A stretch of 64,000 nucleotides of DNA from NCBI GenBank assembly GCA_016490735.1, contig JAEMWC010000951.1, forward strand, positions 242,501 through 306,500, read 5' to 3'. The notes under the pieces are model-generated. The model did no database searches, was not told where the DNA came from, and worked only from the letters and a program-made list of their open reading frames with translations. This DNA comes from Pachyseris speciosa. Its lineage: Eukaryota > Cnidaria > Anthozoa > Scleractinia > Pachyseridae. Shown here one piece after another: positions 12,557 through 24,051 of the stretch (the first letter of the stretch is position 1; the number at the start of each line of letters is the position of its first letter). Both the position numbers and the translations under genes were made by a program.

Positions 12557-12997
12557 GGCGAGGGGTCGGCGATTTCTTTGATTTGTGAAACCGAGGAGTA
12601 TTGGGGAGAGTAAAACTTAAAGATTATGGAAATGGGTGTCGGGATGGGTATTAGGGTGAAAAAGTGTAGTGGGTGTGGGGAGGAAAAGCTGTACCCAATT
12701 TATGTTACACATGTAAGCTCCTAGTAATAGCTTGTTGTTTCTTTATAAAACACTCACCATTTTAATTCCTACGCAGCTACTGTCACAAATAAATAGCATA
12801 CGACAGGCAATACGCAAAGGGAGAGGCAGGCTTTTCTGCTATTCCGCAGTAGTGGATCGGAGCCTTGTATCCTGTCTACAAACAACTACATACTTTGAGA
12901 AAAAAATTTCAGTTTTGAATTTTTTTTTTTCATTAAAAAAAGTAAATAAAGCAAAATAGATGGCGCGTGCTTCGTTTCGGCTTAGTTAATCTAGCTC

Positions 12998-13339
12998 TCG
13001 CTAAAGGCGGCGAAATACGAGATACAAAAACTCTCAACTTGTCGCGCAACATTGTTTCGTTGCAAGTTTAGGTTGATGTTTCACGTTTTTCACCTTGCGT
13101 GATCAACTTGTCGCGCAACAAAAAATTTTGTTGCGGGTTGAAGAAAGTTGTTGCTCAAAGTAGACCCGCGATCTACTTTTCTCAACAACTTTCTTCAACC
13201 CGCGACACATTTTTTTGTTGCGCGACAAGTTGACCACGCAAGGTGAAAGACGTGAAACATCAACCCAAAACTTGCAACGAAACAATTTTGCGCGACAAGT
13301 TGAGTAGTTTTGTATCTCGTATTTCGCCGCCTTTAGCGA
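12998..13339. mobile_element. Foldback element, 342 bp
   Basis: TCGCTAAAGGCGGCGAAAT at 12998 is mirrored by ATTTCGCCGCCTTTAGCGA ending at 13339. The arms continue inward almost to the middle (CAACTTGTCGCGCAACA blocks, then AAAGTAGA/TCTACTTT). Nearly the whole element can fold into one hairpin. Within each arm CAACTTGTCGCGCAAC is itself repeated twice. Confidence 0.9.
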
Positions 13340-14825
13340 ACTCGATCCATGGATTCCATTAAGTTTCATTTTTAGGAGAAATCGATCAACTAATTTTATA
13401 CAAGTTTGATTATTAAAGCATTCAGTCTAACTTAATTCGAACAAAAGCATTCTAAATCGAACCCCATGGTTGTTTGGTTCCATTCCCGGGGCAGTTGAGC
13501 CCTAAATCATGTCTTTACTACAAGTTGTTGCCTGCATTTGTTTTGTTAAAGTTTGTATTTCAAATTTTGCGCTCGCTTTTTTTTTTTTTTTTTGCTCTTC
13601 AAGTAATTCTTAGAGTCTGAAATTGACTATACACAAACGAGGGAATCTTTCCCACCCGAAGTATATTTCAAGTTAGTGTAGGTGCAATAATTCTCAATAG
13701 CACGTTTTTTGATGCGACAATACGAATTCATACGAAACAAATACGCCGATTGTTTAAACGCGGGAGTCACAATTTACTGCATTAAAAAAATCCAGAACTC
13801 GACTTCCACTGGACGTATAAAAACAATTCCAAGTTCTGCTTAAAGCTTGAAATGTGCACTTTACAGGAAAAATACTTTTGTCTACGCGAAACAGAGTTTG
13901 GATTAAAAAAAAAAAAAAAAAACACGCCGACGATGGGTTGGTAGTTAAACTAAGTCCCACTGTTCTTGGGGGGCGGAGTTTTTGCTTGCTCCAAAGTCTT
14001 TTGCGGGCTTGGGGGTTTTAGGGCAAGTGATTTCGGAGCACATTTTCATGTTTACGGAAACAGCTTCTGGAAATCATAGTTTTGATACAACTTCCACGCT
14101 TCGTATTGATTTAAAATTCGCACATCTCTAGTTTAGATTTAAGGCTTACTTTTATCGGGTAAACCTAAGCAAAGGAATCCTGAATTGAGGAAGAAAACCA
14201 TCTTGAATGTTAATGAGGTGCTTTTCCCATACAAAAAGAAGCGAAAAACCCGAATTTTAGAAGCTTATTTGATACTACTATTCCAAGGCCGAGAAAGGGT
14301 TAAAGGGTCTCAAATGGTTCCTTAACATCTCTATTGAAGAAGCCGGGGTAAACCTAACCGCTAAAGTGGGTTAGTTTTTCACATTGGAGCAAAATGTATA
14401 TTTTGTTTAAGCATTTCGCCCAATTTTCTTTGTATTTAAAGGCTTTGGTCTGACGATGCCTTCTTCTCAAATTTCGCGCTTCGAGCCTAAATAAGGTCCT
14501 GGATGTGTCGCACCGTTCTGCGCGATGCATGTGATTAGAAATAAAATACAAACAGCGGAGATAAACATGGTTAACCAACGCATTTTATATAGACTTGACG
14601 TTTCGTTTGCTAGGCAACTTACATTTTCAAAAGGAAAAAAAAAGCAAGGCTAGTTACACGGCGAGGATTATTGTTACGAGTTCGAATGTGGTTAGAGGAA
14701 TTTAGTTTGAAGTCCAGCATAACGCAGGGATGTCGGAACAGCAACAAGGAGATTTTTTCCACAAGAACGTAGTGATTACTGCTTAAAACACTTCTACACA
14801 ACTCACAGCTCTTCCAGGCTTGCAA
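13340..14825. other. No gene recognised
   Basis: Random-length ORFs only. T and A homopolymer tracts occur at about 13577-13594 and 13903-13921. Confidence 0.4.
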
Positions 14826-14828
14826 ATT

Positions 14829-14926
14829 AAAACGCGACCTCTGTCACACTTAAATAAACACGGCCTCTGCCAAATATAAACGCGACCTCCGTCATTCTTG
14901 AATAAACACGGCCTCACCGCTTGCAA
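14829..14926. repeat. Two tandem copies of a 48-bp unit
   Basis: AAACGCGACCTC...AATAAACACGGCCTC occurs at about 14829 and again at about 14878 with a few mismatches. No function is implied. Confidence 0.65.
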
Positions 14927-15364
14927 ATACTACTCGATCAATCGATTACTCTAAATCTCTAGCTCGGCGGCTAATATACCTTTTACATATAATTCTAGAA
15001 GCTTCTTAAATAGGCTAAAATTAGTAGCATTACAACAGTGACGAAAACTGCTGATTCATGCTGACGCGATGTGAAGATATGCCTAATTAATATTCGAGAA
15101 TATTCTAGACACGCAAGAATGTTCCAGACAGTCACGCAACGCCTAAAAGCAATTTTTATACATAACAATTATAAATATATAAACCAATATTTCGGGAGGC
15201 AGAGCCGTTTTTATAGCTGGTTAGATCCATTACAGGATCCGGCTCTTCTATTTTGCAACGGTGGTCTTTGCTAAAGTATTCCACTTATTTTCAAAAGTGA
15301 CCGTTACAATTTTTAAAAATTACTTATATACTTTTAACATTGGGGTCTGGAACCGAGATTAAGA

Positions 15365-16060
15365 AAAACTATGGGCACTTACCATTTGAGTGGAATTTTC
15401 GGTGGATTTTTTTGAACAAATGGAACGGGACCAACTTTCCTCCAAGGAAACGGAACGGACTGAACCGTATCATTTGATCCGAAGTTTCAGATGCCAGTGT
15501 GGGCAGAGGTCTGCGTATTAACAACAAACAAAGGAGTTTCACCGTGAAGAGCCTGGCACTGGTAATTGTGGACAAATGGTACAGAAATCTCCGGGGATAA
15601 CGGTAAAAGCGAGAAAAAGGTAATACCTCGAAAGGCATTACTGGTTGTTTACCATTTATATGGGAAAACCGGTTGGTCGACCGTTGCAATAAATGGTACG
15701 CATCAAACACCAAAATGAAAATTACCATGACACGAGCGTGTTCCTTTTATACAAACATTCCCAACCGTCGGGTTTACACAGCGATCGAAGCCGAAAGGCG
15801 TGGAACTGGTAGAAATGAGCAAATGGAACGCACATTTCCCTTTGGAAATTTCTTTTGGAAATTCTGGACTGCCTTTCAAGAAATTTCGTTTTTCTCGGAA
15901 ATTACGAAAATAGGTTTTCCATTTACATTCCGACCGAAATTCCAGGATTTTTTTTGGGTAAATGGTAAACAACCACTGTACCATTTTCCCGAAAATATTC
16001 TACTGGGATGAATCGTTCCATTTGAATTCTTCCCGGAATTACCGGGTTTTCCATCCAAAT
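15365..16060. repeat. Probable dispersed repeat rich in ACCATTT/AAATGGT motifs
   Basis: Several oppositely oriented copies of ACCATTTA and AAATGGAACG occur (about 15381, 15419, 15651, 15692, 15822, 15958). The ORFs on both strands here are weak shadows of this structure. Family unknown. Confidence 0.35.
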
Positions 16061-16429
16061 TGTAAGCGCTCTATCTTAAACTGTTTAAAGAAACACTATC
16101 CCGATAATGCGCACGTGCAAACGTCATCCATTACCTGTCAAAAAAGCAATAGAACTTTCACATTTACTGAGGCGCTAAGATAGCGTTGATCGATCCATTG
16201 TTTACATCCTTTGCATATTATTTACTCGCGTTATAACAACTTCGTCAATTTACTTCACTCGTGTTTTTTTCGGTGAGAAACATGATTAATTCTGTATGCT
16301 TTCACGGTCCATCGGAAATACAGAAACTTAATTTGTTAAGCTTTGCAAAGATACCGAAATCATTATTCAACAACAAATACTACTCAAGTTTTGCTTTTTA
16401 CGCAGCATAAAAACTGTCATTACACAGCA

Positions 16430-17010
16430 CTTGCGGTGAACTGTGGAGACTTCATATGTTAAACGCGTAACTGTTTGTGGCTTTTACATTTCATCTGTAG
16501 AAAAATTCAGTCACAGTTTCAAATAGAACATGTCTTGAGCTTTAAAGCCGTGTAAAAATTATGTTGGAACATGGAATTAAACGCCGCTAAGAAAATTTCC
16601 AAACGTTCACAATTTTCAAACGTGCCACTTAAGCGAAAACCTCGTCACGTACTTTATTAACTAACGCGAAACAAATAAGGATCTCCATGTAGCGTTTACA
16701 TGAACGGTCCGGCGTTCGGCAATTCGAATACTACACGTCTGTAGCTTTCTAAAGAGACCAAAATCACTGTGAAAACCGAAATAAAACGTGAGTTATGAAT
16801 TTTTACGCAACCAGACTCTTTGTGGTCCTTGATAGTCCGCTCCACTGTGAAGAGTTTCAGATGTTAACCCGTGCGTAAGCTTTTGTCGTGTTTGCATTTC
16901 ATGTCTAAAAAGATTCATCCATGTTTTGAAACTGCAGTAAAATAATGTTCGAATATCGCATTTAACGTCAGGAAAATATTTTTGAAACGTTGAATAATTT
17001 GCAAAAGTCC
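16430..17010. repeat. Diverged direct duplication of about 200 bp
   Basis: The block starting GGTGAACTGTGGAGACTTCA (about 16433) and the block starting CCACTGTGAAGAGTTTCAGA (about 16842) run parallel. Both contain ATGTTAA.C.CGTAA, TTTGCATTTCAT-like text, AAAAA.ATTCA, and an end with AAAATTTCCAAACGTT or AAATATTTTTGAAACGTT. Divergence is high. Confidence 0.4.
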
Positions 17011-17919
17011 CCGGCTTGACGGCAATCTTGTCAGGCCTTGGCCTTTCCTCAACGGGTTGTTCGGAAAGAAAGGAGAGACCCAAATGATTTTATAACGACA
17101 AATAACTACACTTATGAAATTTTACGCTTGCGTAATTGTCTGATCACAGTTTTTTCGGATGATGGCGAAGATTTCACTTTACCTTGCTCTCCTTCGCATT
17201 TCCAGCGACAGCAAATGCTGGGCGCAAGCTGTATCGGTGGAATACAGACACCATTCCTTTAGCCGTTTTCATGTCTCATGGATTGCTTTATTTTTGTATA
17301 TATTCTGCTATGCTGCTGGTTCCATTTCTGCTTATTCCTTTCTGAGCTTTTGTGGAAGCTGGAGAGAGAAAGAAGCCTTCGACCGGCGATAGCGTTTTTC
17401 CTCCTTTCGGTCCTCCCGCCAAAGGCATTAAAAAAAACTCCAAAAAAAATCCTGATTGCACGAAAACAGCAACTCAACAAGAACTATATGTATCAAAAGA
17501 TTTAGTGTATTATCGAACTCAACTGAGCACGATGCAAACGGATTTTTAAACGATTTTGTTTTCTTCTCGCATCTTTTGAATTCGCGACAGGATGAACAAT
17601 AATGAAATCAAAATTTTGAGCATGCGCAGAACCGGGATGCTGTTCCTTTAACAGTAAATATGTGAGAGGATGCACCTTATTAATAAAAGCAACACTAGTT
17701 CTCACTACTGATATTTACATTAAAAGCTGGCTTAAGTTCTTAGATAAATAAGGTTCCCTTAATTTGCAATCGAAATCGGTTTTGCCTGACGCTACAATGT
17801 CAAAATGATCCCACTTGGTGTTGATTGTGTCCAGTTGTTTTAACGTGGTAGCTGACGTGTGGTCATGCATATTTAGCAAAGGCCTTGAAATTTTCAGTTT
17901 TCCTGTGGTGAAGTCTTCT
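17011..17919. other. No gene recognised
   Basis: Only short overlapping ORFs on both strands around 17040-17550; none shows domain-like content. Confidence 0.4.
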
Positions 17920-18305
17920 TTTTGTCTGAAGATATGTGGCTCGGCCAGTGGAAAAACAGACGTGACACCCTTTTTAATTTCAATTGGTCCTTAGACCCCA
18001 TTTGTGCCCGAGACGTTTTCTTCTCCTACGACTCCGCTAAAGCCGATAAGCTCAATTTCGACGACAAATTGCGAACTAAGGAAAAGACTTTAGGTATCTG
18101 GAAAAGTAGAAACCTGACCTTAACTGGCAGAATAAACATCGTCAAAACTCTAGCCTTATGCAAACTGATTTTCAACAGCTCAAACCTCAATTTACTTAAT
18201 TACCTGTCTGAAACGGTCAACAATATGAAAATCACTCCTCCCCCCAAATTAAAAAAAATGACAGTCATTGGTAAATTAATAATAATAATAAAAATAATAA
18301 TTAAC

Positions 18306-18348
<43 letters not shown>

Positions 18349-18611
18349 CAAAGGCGCCTTTAAAATGATTGACTTTCAAACAATGGAAACCGTGCATGAA
18401 ATTACCTGGGTCAATAGAATACGTGAAACTGCCACTTCTCCTTATCGAACATTTCTTCAGGCAATATTGTGGTTTTTCTGTCTTGCTAGACTGCAGGTAT
18501 GACTTAAAGTTACTTCATTTAAATGCTGTACCCCGCTTCTATCATGTAATACTAAAATACTGGCAGGAAAATAAACCCAATCATCTGGAACAACCAAAAC
18601 TTTTTAATGAA
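17920..18611 (+). pseudogene. L1/Tx1-like LINE fragment (RT C-terminal region) split by a microsatellite
   Basis: Frame 17922 gives a recognisable post-catalytic RT segment: MWLGQWKNRRDTLFNFNW, VFFSYDSAKADKLNFDDKL, then LGIWKSRNLTLTGRINIVKT, the conserved W.RNLTL.GR..I.K block of L1-type RTs. It runs into an (AAT)n tract at 18283. Coding-like sequence resumes after it in other frames (IDFQTMETVHEITWVNRI, then LLHLNAVPRFYHVILKYWQ) and stops at 18612 next to an (AAAT)n tail. The order fits the 3' end of one LINE. Motifs A to C are absent, so it is 5' truncated, and it is frameshifted at least once near 18480. Confidence 0.75.
18283..18348. repeat. (AAT)n microsatellite
   Basis: About 20 ATA/AAT triplets with a few interruptions, lying inside the LINE coding remnant rather than at its end. 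Confidence 0.95.
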
Positions 18612-18646
<35 letters not shown>

Positions 18647-18650
18647 ATGA
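18608..18650. repeat. (AAAT)n tract, likely LINE 3' tail
   Basis: About ten AAAT units begin directly at the stop of the LINE remnant, as expected for an expanded retrotransposon tail. Confidence 0.9.
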
Positions 18651-19795
18651 TCTATTTAAAACAATGGCACGAAATGGAATGACTTATATTAACAGCCTAC
18701 TTAATGAAGAGCTGAGTTTCTAATCGTACAACATATATATTTCAACAAACTCAGTTTCACCCAAAAGTCCCATTCACAACCTACTATGGTTTAATGATAA
18801 CTGCCATTCTACCGACTTGGAAGCATGAAATTAAATCTACCGCAATGCCAATTGAAAACGTGCCACACGAACCACCCCCCCCCCTACCCCCCCCCCGAAA
18901 AAAAAACAGAAAATAATTTCTTGTAATGCTGTACTATGCTCAATTGATATACAATAAAAATGATGAAAAAGCAGGCTCCTATCTTTTGCTGTGAGAAAGA
19001 CTACATGGTCAAACGGGTTTCTAGACGGTAAATTTCTCAAACAACGGAAATCTCAGTTCCGGTCCAGTGGCCACGAAAATATGGTAGTATTATTAATAAA
19101 GTAACACCCCTTTTATCTCTTAAAGCTAGAGGAAGGCACATCTTGCGAGTTGTGCCCAAAATTACGAGTAGTTCCTCATTTTTGCTCAGGGCTTAGCCCG
19201 AGCTTAGAAATGCAGTTGGCGCACAAAACGCTTTTGCTCGTAATACGCATGCTCAGTGTTACGTCATCAACGGGACAGCGCCCAAACTTTCTTCAGTCGC
19301 CATTTTGAATGCCCCGAGAGTGCGCCACAGTGAAAAGAGGTTTTAAGTGTGGCCGTGTTCTTTACTTGCTTGACATATTTTACTTTTTATAGCATTTTTT
19401 CTACTTGTTCCAATATAGCTTTGTTGCTTACCTGTATTTACCCGTGTATAATGCGCACTTTTTTGCCCCAAGATTTTGTTAATGAAATTCTTCGTGTTAT
19501 ACACGGAACCTTTTGTTTGTTGATCGCTTCCTCATTTACATACGCGTGTGGTTAATAAAGGATACATAAGACAATAAACAAGACTTCAAAAGGCTGTTGC
19601 CCATGCCGTTGTTATAATATATGCAGATAACCTACCACAGTTGCTTTTAAATTACCGCCGATAAACTGGCTGGAAAAGCCGCAATAAAACTGCCGCTGAT
19701 ATTCTGTGAACAGACGCCAAAAATTTGTATACAGACGAAACAAAATATCCTCTTATTTGAAAATGGTAACGAAACGCACCTTTTGTGAGCCGAAA
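18651..19795. other. No gene recognised
   Basis: Contains a C-rich tract at about 18870-18897. A short inverted pair (CCGTGTATAATGCGCAC at about 19441, GTGTTATACACGG at about 19494) looks like a small MITE remnant. A TTACGTCA/CGCCATTTTGAA pair occurs near 19260-19310. Confidence 0.4.
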
Positions 19796-19929
19796 TTAGT
19801 TCGAAATTATTTTGCTTGCAGTACAGCAGCTCGGGTATATATATAAATGAAAATTTTGCAGTTAATTTTATCTACAGAAATGTAATAAAATTTCGCCAAA
19901 ACATTTATCAGTATACTTTTATTATATAC

Positions 19930-20608
19930 CGAAGGAAAATTTCGCAGTTATTGCAATGTCATTAACGGCGAAAGGTTTTCCTCTAAATATATGTTGGGAC
20001 CACAAATTTCGCAGTAAATGGAATCTCATTAGCGGCGAAGGGCTTCCTCTAAATATTTGTTGGGACCACAAATTTCGCAGTAAATGGAATCTCATTAACG
20101 GCGAAAGGTTTCCTCTAAATCTTTGTTGGGACCACAAATTTCGCAGTAAATGGAATCTCATTAACGGCGAAGGGTTTCCTCTAAATATATGTTGGAACCA
20201 CGAACTTCGCAGTTAATGGAATCTCATTAACGGCGAAGGGCTTCCTCTAAATATTTGTTGGGACCACAAACTTCGCAGTAAATGGAATCTCATTAACGGC
20301 GAAAGGTTTCCTCTAAATATGTTTTGGGACCACAAATTTCGCAGTAAATGGTATCTCATTAACGACGAAGGGTTTCCTCTAAAGATATGTTGGGACCACA
20401 AACTTCGTAGTAAATGGAATCTCGTTAACGGCAAAAGGTTTCCTCTAAATATATGTTGGAACCACAAATTTCGCAGTAAATGGAATCTCATTAACGGCGA
20501 AGGGTTTCCTCTAAATATTTCTTGGAGCTGCAAACTTCGCAGTTAATGGAATCTCATTAACGGCGAAGGGCTTCCTCTAAATATCTGTTGGGACCACAAA
20601 TTTCGCTG
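19930..20608. repeat. Array 1: ten 66-bp tandem units
   Basis: Units recur with exact 66-bp spacing (ATTAACGGCG at 20028, 20094, 20160, 20226, 20292, 20358, 20424, 20490, 20556; the first at 19961 is 67 away). Each has the core TTCGCAGTAAATGG...CATTAACGGCGAA (32 nt) and a 34-nt spacer containing CCTCTAAATAT and TTGGGACCACAAA. Because 66 is 22 codons, long ORFs run through on both strands; they are a by-product of the period and not annotated as genes. Confidence 0.95.
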
Positions 20609-21387
20609 AGGATGTTGAATCGGAAATGAAATAACAGTTCTTCTTTTTATGTCTTTGTATGCATTTTTGTCGATGTGGTCAATGTTTTCGTAGTTTCTTG
20701 TTTTCGGTATTCATGTCTTGGCGCCCTAGTTTAACTTTATTTTATTGCCCGTACTCACATCTGTGCGTTTACCATGCCAAGGAAATCACACTCAAGGAAC
20801 CGAGGGAAGCGGAAAGCGAAAGAGAATAGTATACGGACAAAAACTAAACGTCGCAGACAAAGCGACGCAGACTTAATAAGATTTTATTTTGTTTCAATTG
20901 AAATTCTAAGACAAATAAACATCCCGCAACAACTGTGTCACTACTGTGTAAACATAAACCATTAAGTTCTAGGATGACTGATAAATATGAAAAAGAAGTT
21001 AAACCTCTAAACGTTTTCACAACAACAAAGTTAACCCAGCTGTTCAACTTCTTGATTTACTTTAATTGTGCAAACGACGTCAGTACATAACTAAGAAAAA
21101 GAAACTAACTCATTAAAGGTTTTCTTTCTCGTGCTTCATCACTTGTACAGTGACCAAGTTCGGTTTCCTGAATCCAGAGTTTTCTCAAAAAACAGGAGAA
21201 AAAAAAGTTATACTAAACTCTCCGTACTCTTTAAAGTACGAAATCAATGCAAACCCTCATAAAAATAAGCTGCCAAAAACGTACCTGCTGAATATAGTTT
21301 CGTCCGCCATGATTAAAGAAAGCACACTTTCTTTAGATCTAACTGCATGCGAAATATACCCTCTATTTTGTCATTGTGATTGACTAC
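20609..21387. other. Unique centre of the composite element
   Basis: About 770 bp without the 66-bp repeat. Apart from the small basic ORF at 20774, a 77-codon ORF at 21150-21383 (phrases KFGFLNPEFSQKTGEKK and AMIKESTLSLDL) is the only other open frame. Neither carries a recognisable transposase motif. Confidence 0.4.
20774..20965 (+). CDS. Small basic ORF in the centre of the composite element (doubtful)
   Basis: A 63-codon ORF begins MPRKSHSRNRGKRKAKENSI and continues with a KTKRRRQSD segment, so its first 30 residues are strongly basic and could be a nuclear localisation or nucleic-acid-binding tail. The second half is ordinary hydrophobic sequence with no domain. It sits in the unique 770-bp centre between two opposed repeat arrays. 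It may be a remnant of an element-encoded or captured gene, or chance; no homologue is recognised. Confidence 0.25.
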   Translation: MPRKSHSRNRGKRKAKENSIRTKTKRRRQSDADLIRFYFVSIEILRQINIPQQLCHYCVNINH

Positions 21388-22985
21388 TTCGCCGTTAATG
21401 AAATTACACTAACTGCGAAATATAACCTCCATTCTATTTCAAGATCGACTTCTTCGCAGTGAATGAAATTACACTAATTGCGAAATACTCTTCCATTCTA
21501 TAATTGTGATCGACTACTTCGCAATTAATGAAATTATACTAACTGCGAAATATACCCGACAACTTCGCCGTTAATGAAATTACGCTAACTGCGAAATATT
21601 CCTTCTATTCTATTATTGAGATCGACTACTTCGCCGTTAATGAAATTACACTAACTGCGAAATATCCCTTTTATTCTATTATTGAGATCGACTACTTCGC
21701 CGTTAATGAAATTACGCTAACTGCGAAATATACCCTCTATTCTATTATTGAGATCGACTACTTCGCCGTTAATGAAATTACACTAACTGCGAAATATCCC
21801 TTTTATTCTATTATTGAGATCGACTACTTCGCCGTTAATGAAATTACACTAACTGCGAAATATACCCTCTATTCTATTATTGAGATCGACTACTTCGCCG
21901 TTAATGAAATTACACTAACTGCGAAATATCCCTTCTATTCTATTATTGAGATCGACTACTTCGCCGTTAATGAAATTACGCTAACTGCGAAATATTCCTT
22001 CTATTCTATTATTGAGATCGACTACTTCGCCGTTAATGAAATTACGCTAACTGCGAAATATACCCTCTATTCTATTATTGAGATCGACTACTTCGCCGTT
22101 AATGAAATTACACTAACTGCGAAATATCCCTTCTATTCTATTATTGAGATCGACTACTTCGCCGTTAATGAAATTACGCTAACTGCGAAATATTCCTTCT
22201 ATTCTATTATTGAGATCGACTACTTCGCCGTTAATGAAATTACACTAACTGCGAAATATCCCTTCTATTCTATTATTGAGATCGACAACTTCGCCGTTAA
22301 TGAAATTACACTAACTGCGAATATACCCTCTATTCTATAATTGTGATTGACAACTTCGCCGTTAATGAAATTACACTAACTGCGAAATATTCCTTCTATT
22401 CTATTATTGAGATCGACTACTTCGCCGTTAATGAAATTACACTAACTGCGAAATATTCCTTCTATTCTATTATTGTGATCGACAACTTCGCCGTTAATGA
22501 AATTACACTAACTGCGAAATATCCCTTCTATTCTATTATTGTGATCGACAACTTTGCCGTTAATGAAATTACACTAACTGCGAATATACCCTCTATTCTA
22601 TAATTGTGATTGACAACTTCGCCGTTAATGAAATTACACTAACTGCGAAATATTCCTTCTATTCTATTATTGAGATCGACTACTTCGCCGTTAATGAAAT
22701 TACACTAATTTCGAAATATTCCTTCTATTCTATTATTAAGATCGACTACTTCGCCGTTAATGAAATTACACTAACTGCGAAATATACCCTCTATTCTATT
22801 ATTGTGATCGACAACTTCGCCGTTAATGAAATTACACTAACTGCGAAATCTTCTCTCTGTATAAGATGTTGATTGACTACTTCGCCGTTATTGAAATGTC
22901 AGTAACTGCGAAATAATCTCTCTGTATAATGTATTGATTGACTACTTCGCCGGTAATGAAATTTCAATCTCTGCGAAATATTCGG
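21388..22985. repeat. Array 2: about 25 units of 65-66 bp, core inverted relative to array 1
   Basis: TTCGCCGTTAATG recurs from 21388 to 22946, mostly at 66-bp steps (one unit shortened to 46 bp at 21518-21564). The 32-nt core TTCGCCGTTAATGAAATTAC...TAACTGCGAA is the reverse complement of the array 1 core with few differences. The 34-nt spacer (CCTTCTATTCTATTATTGAG type) differs. Neighbouring units alternate between spacer variants, suggesting higher-order amplification. ORFs through the array reflect the 22-codon period only. Confidence 0.95.
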
Positions 22986-23345
22986 TCTGTATAATATATT
23001 GAGTGCCTTTTTTGCGAAATTTTAGTGCTATCTATAGAGTAGATTAATTGCAAATTTTGCATTTGTCAAAGTACCGCAGCAGCTCAGAACAAAGACAAAA
23101 TAAATGAGGTATGTTTTGTAGAGGCTTTACCAGATTTAAAATCTTCTGACAACTGAAAATCGTCAAAGACGCATTTCACACTGAGATGATTATCACCGCG
23201 TTACGAACAGATCACACCACGATCATTTTTTAGCATTGAGATACGTGAAAACATACAAGTGTCAGCGAATGAAAGCGAAAATTTTTACACAGCAACAACG
23301 AAGAGTCTTTGAGCATATGAGAATTCCTGAAACGTGCCGTCTCAG

Positions 23346-23439
23346 TGATAGCTGAGTTAATCTTTTGTCTCACGATTGAGTCACAAAGATGTGGATCTTT
23401 GTGACTTAATCGTGAGACAAAAGATTAACTCAGCTATCA
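23346..23439. repeat. Palindrome of a Penelope-like element end
   Basis: TGATAGCTGAGTTAATCTTT at 23346 is mirrored by AAAGATTAACTCAGCTATCA ending at 23439, with arms of about 45 bp and a very short loop. One arm is almost identical to 30171-30218, which abuts PLE coding sequence on the minus strand. Two PLE ends therefore appear joined end to end here. Confidence 0.7.
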
Positions 23440-23477
23440 TTTGAAAGTACGATGACGAACACCTTTCATAATATTGT

Positions 23478-23866
23478 GCCGTCTCAATGTTCGGGAATAC
23501 GCTATTCTTATCAGACTCTTATCAGATAAAACAGTTTTTGGTTGCCATTTGTAATTAACAAATTAGTGATCCCGGTACACGAAACACAACCTTAACAAAA
23601 GTCAGAACAGCCTAATAGTGACCAAAAGCTTATGAATATCAGAAGAGTCTTTGAGCATATGAGAATTCCTGTAACGGGTGTCTAAATCATTCTCTCGTGC
23701 CGTCTCAATGTTCGGGAATACGCTATTCTTATCAGACTCTTATCAGATAAAACAGTTTTTGGTTGCCTTTGGAAATTAACAAATTAGTGATCCCGGAAAA
23801 CGAAACACAAGCTTAACAAAAGTCAGAACAGCCTAATAGTGACCAAAAGCTTTTGAATATCAGAGA
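23478..23866. repeat. Tandem direct duplication, about 222-bp period
   Basis: GCCGTCTCAATGTTCGGGAA at 23478 recurs at 23699, with the following 160 bp (to CCAAAAGCTT.TGAATATCAG) nearly identical. GAGTCTTTGAGCATATGAGA also occurs at 23304 and 23646. Confidence 0.85.
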
Positions 23867-24016
23867 AATTTTAACTGGAACAGGTGCGAGACATTATCCC
23901 AAAATGGAACCGTACTTTAATATCGGTGTTTACAAGACTCAAAATCATAGGATAAATCATTGTCGCTTTTTCCTTCGACCATTAATTTTGATACACTGCG
24001 AGCAGTCTCTTATTAC

Positions 24017-24051
24017 CCGGGCTGCGCGCGTCTCGCGCGGCGCCCGGGTCT
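24017..24051. repeat. GC-rich hairpin
   Basis: ACCCGGGC at 24017 pairs with GCCCGGGT ending at 24050 around a CG-rich loop. Confidence 0.7.

Larger units (their letters stand above)
19800..23105. mobile_element. Symmetric composite element: inverted ends plus two opposed 66-bp arrays
   Basis: The left flank (about 19808-19965) and the reverse complement of the right flank (about 22960-23095) align over some 140 bp. Shared blocks include TTATTTTG, GCAGCTC, AAATG.AAATTTTGCA.TTAAT, TAAAATTTCGCCAAAA and ATTATA...CCGAA.AATTTCGC. Inside lie array 1 (10 units) and array 2 (25 units), which share the same core in opposite orientation and flank a 770-bp centre. The whole is a large inverted-repeat structure, read here as one non-autonomous transposon. 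Target-site duplication and family are unknown. Confidence 0.6.

Noticed and set aside
19922..20546. Long ORFs on both strands through array 1
   Set aside because: They follow from the 66-bp period being a multiple of three; no start context or domain, and the opposite strand is equally open.
22343..22872. Repeat-protein-like ORFs (FAVNEITLTAKYSFYSII units) in array 2
   Set aside because: Same reason: a 22-codon period of tandem DNA, interrupted by 65-bp units that shift the frame.
20000..22990. CRISPR-like array (regular 32-nt core with 34-nt spacers)
   Set aside because: Spacers are themselves repeated and the setting is eukaryotic; it is tandem satellite DNA.
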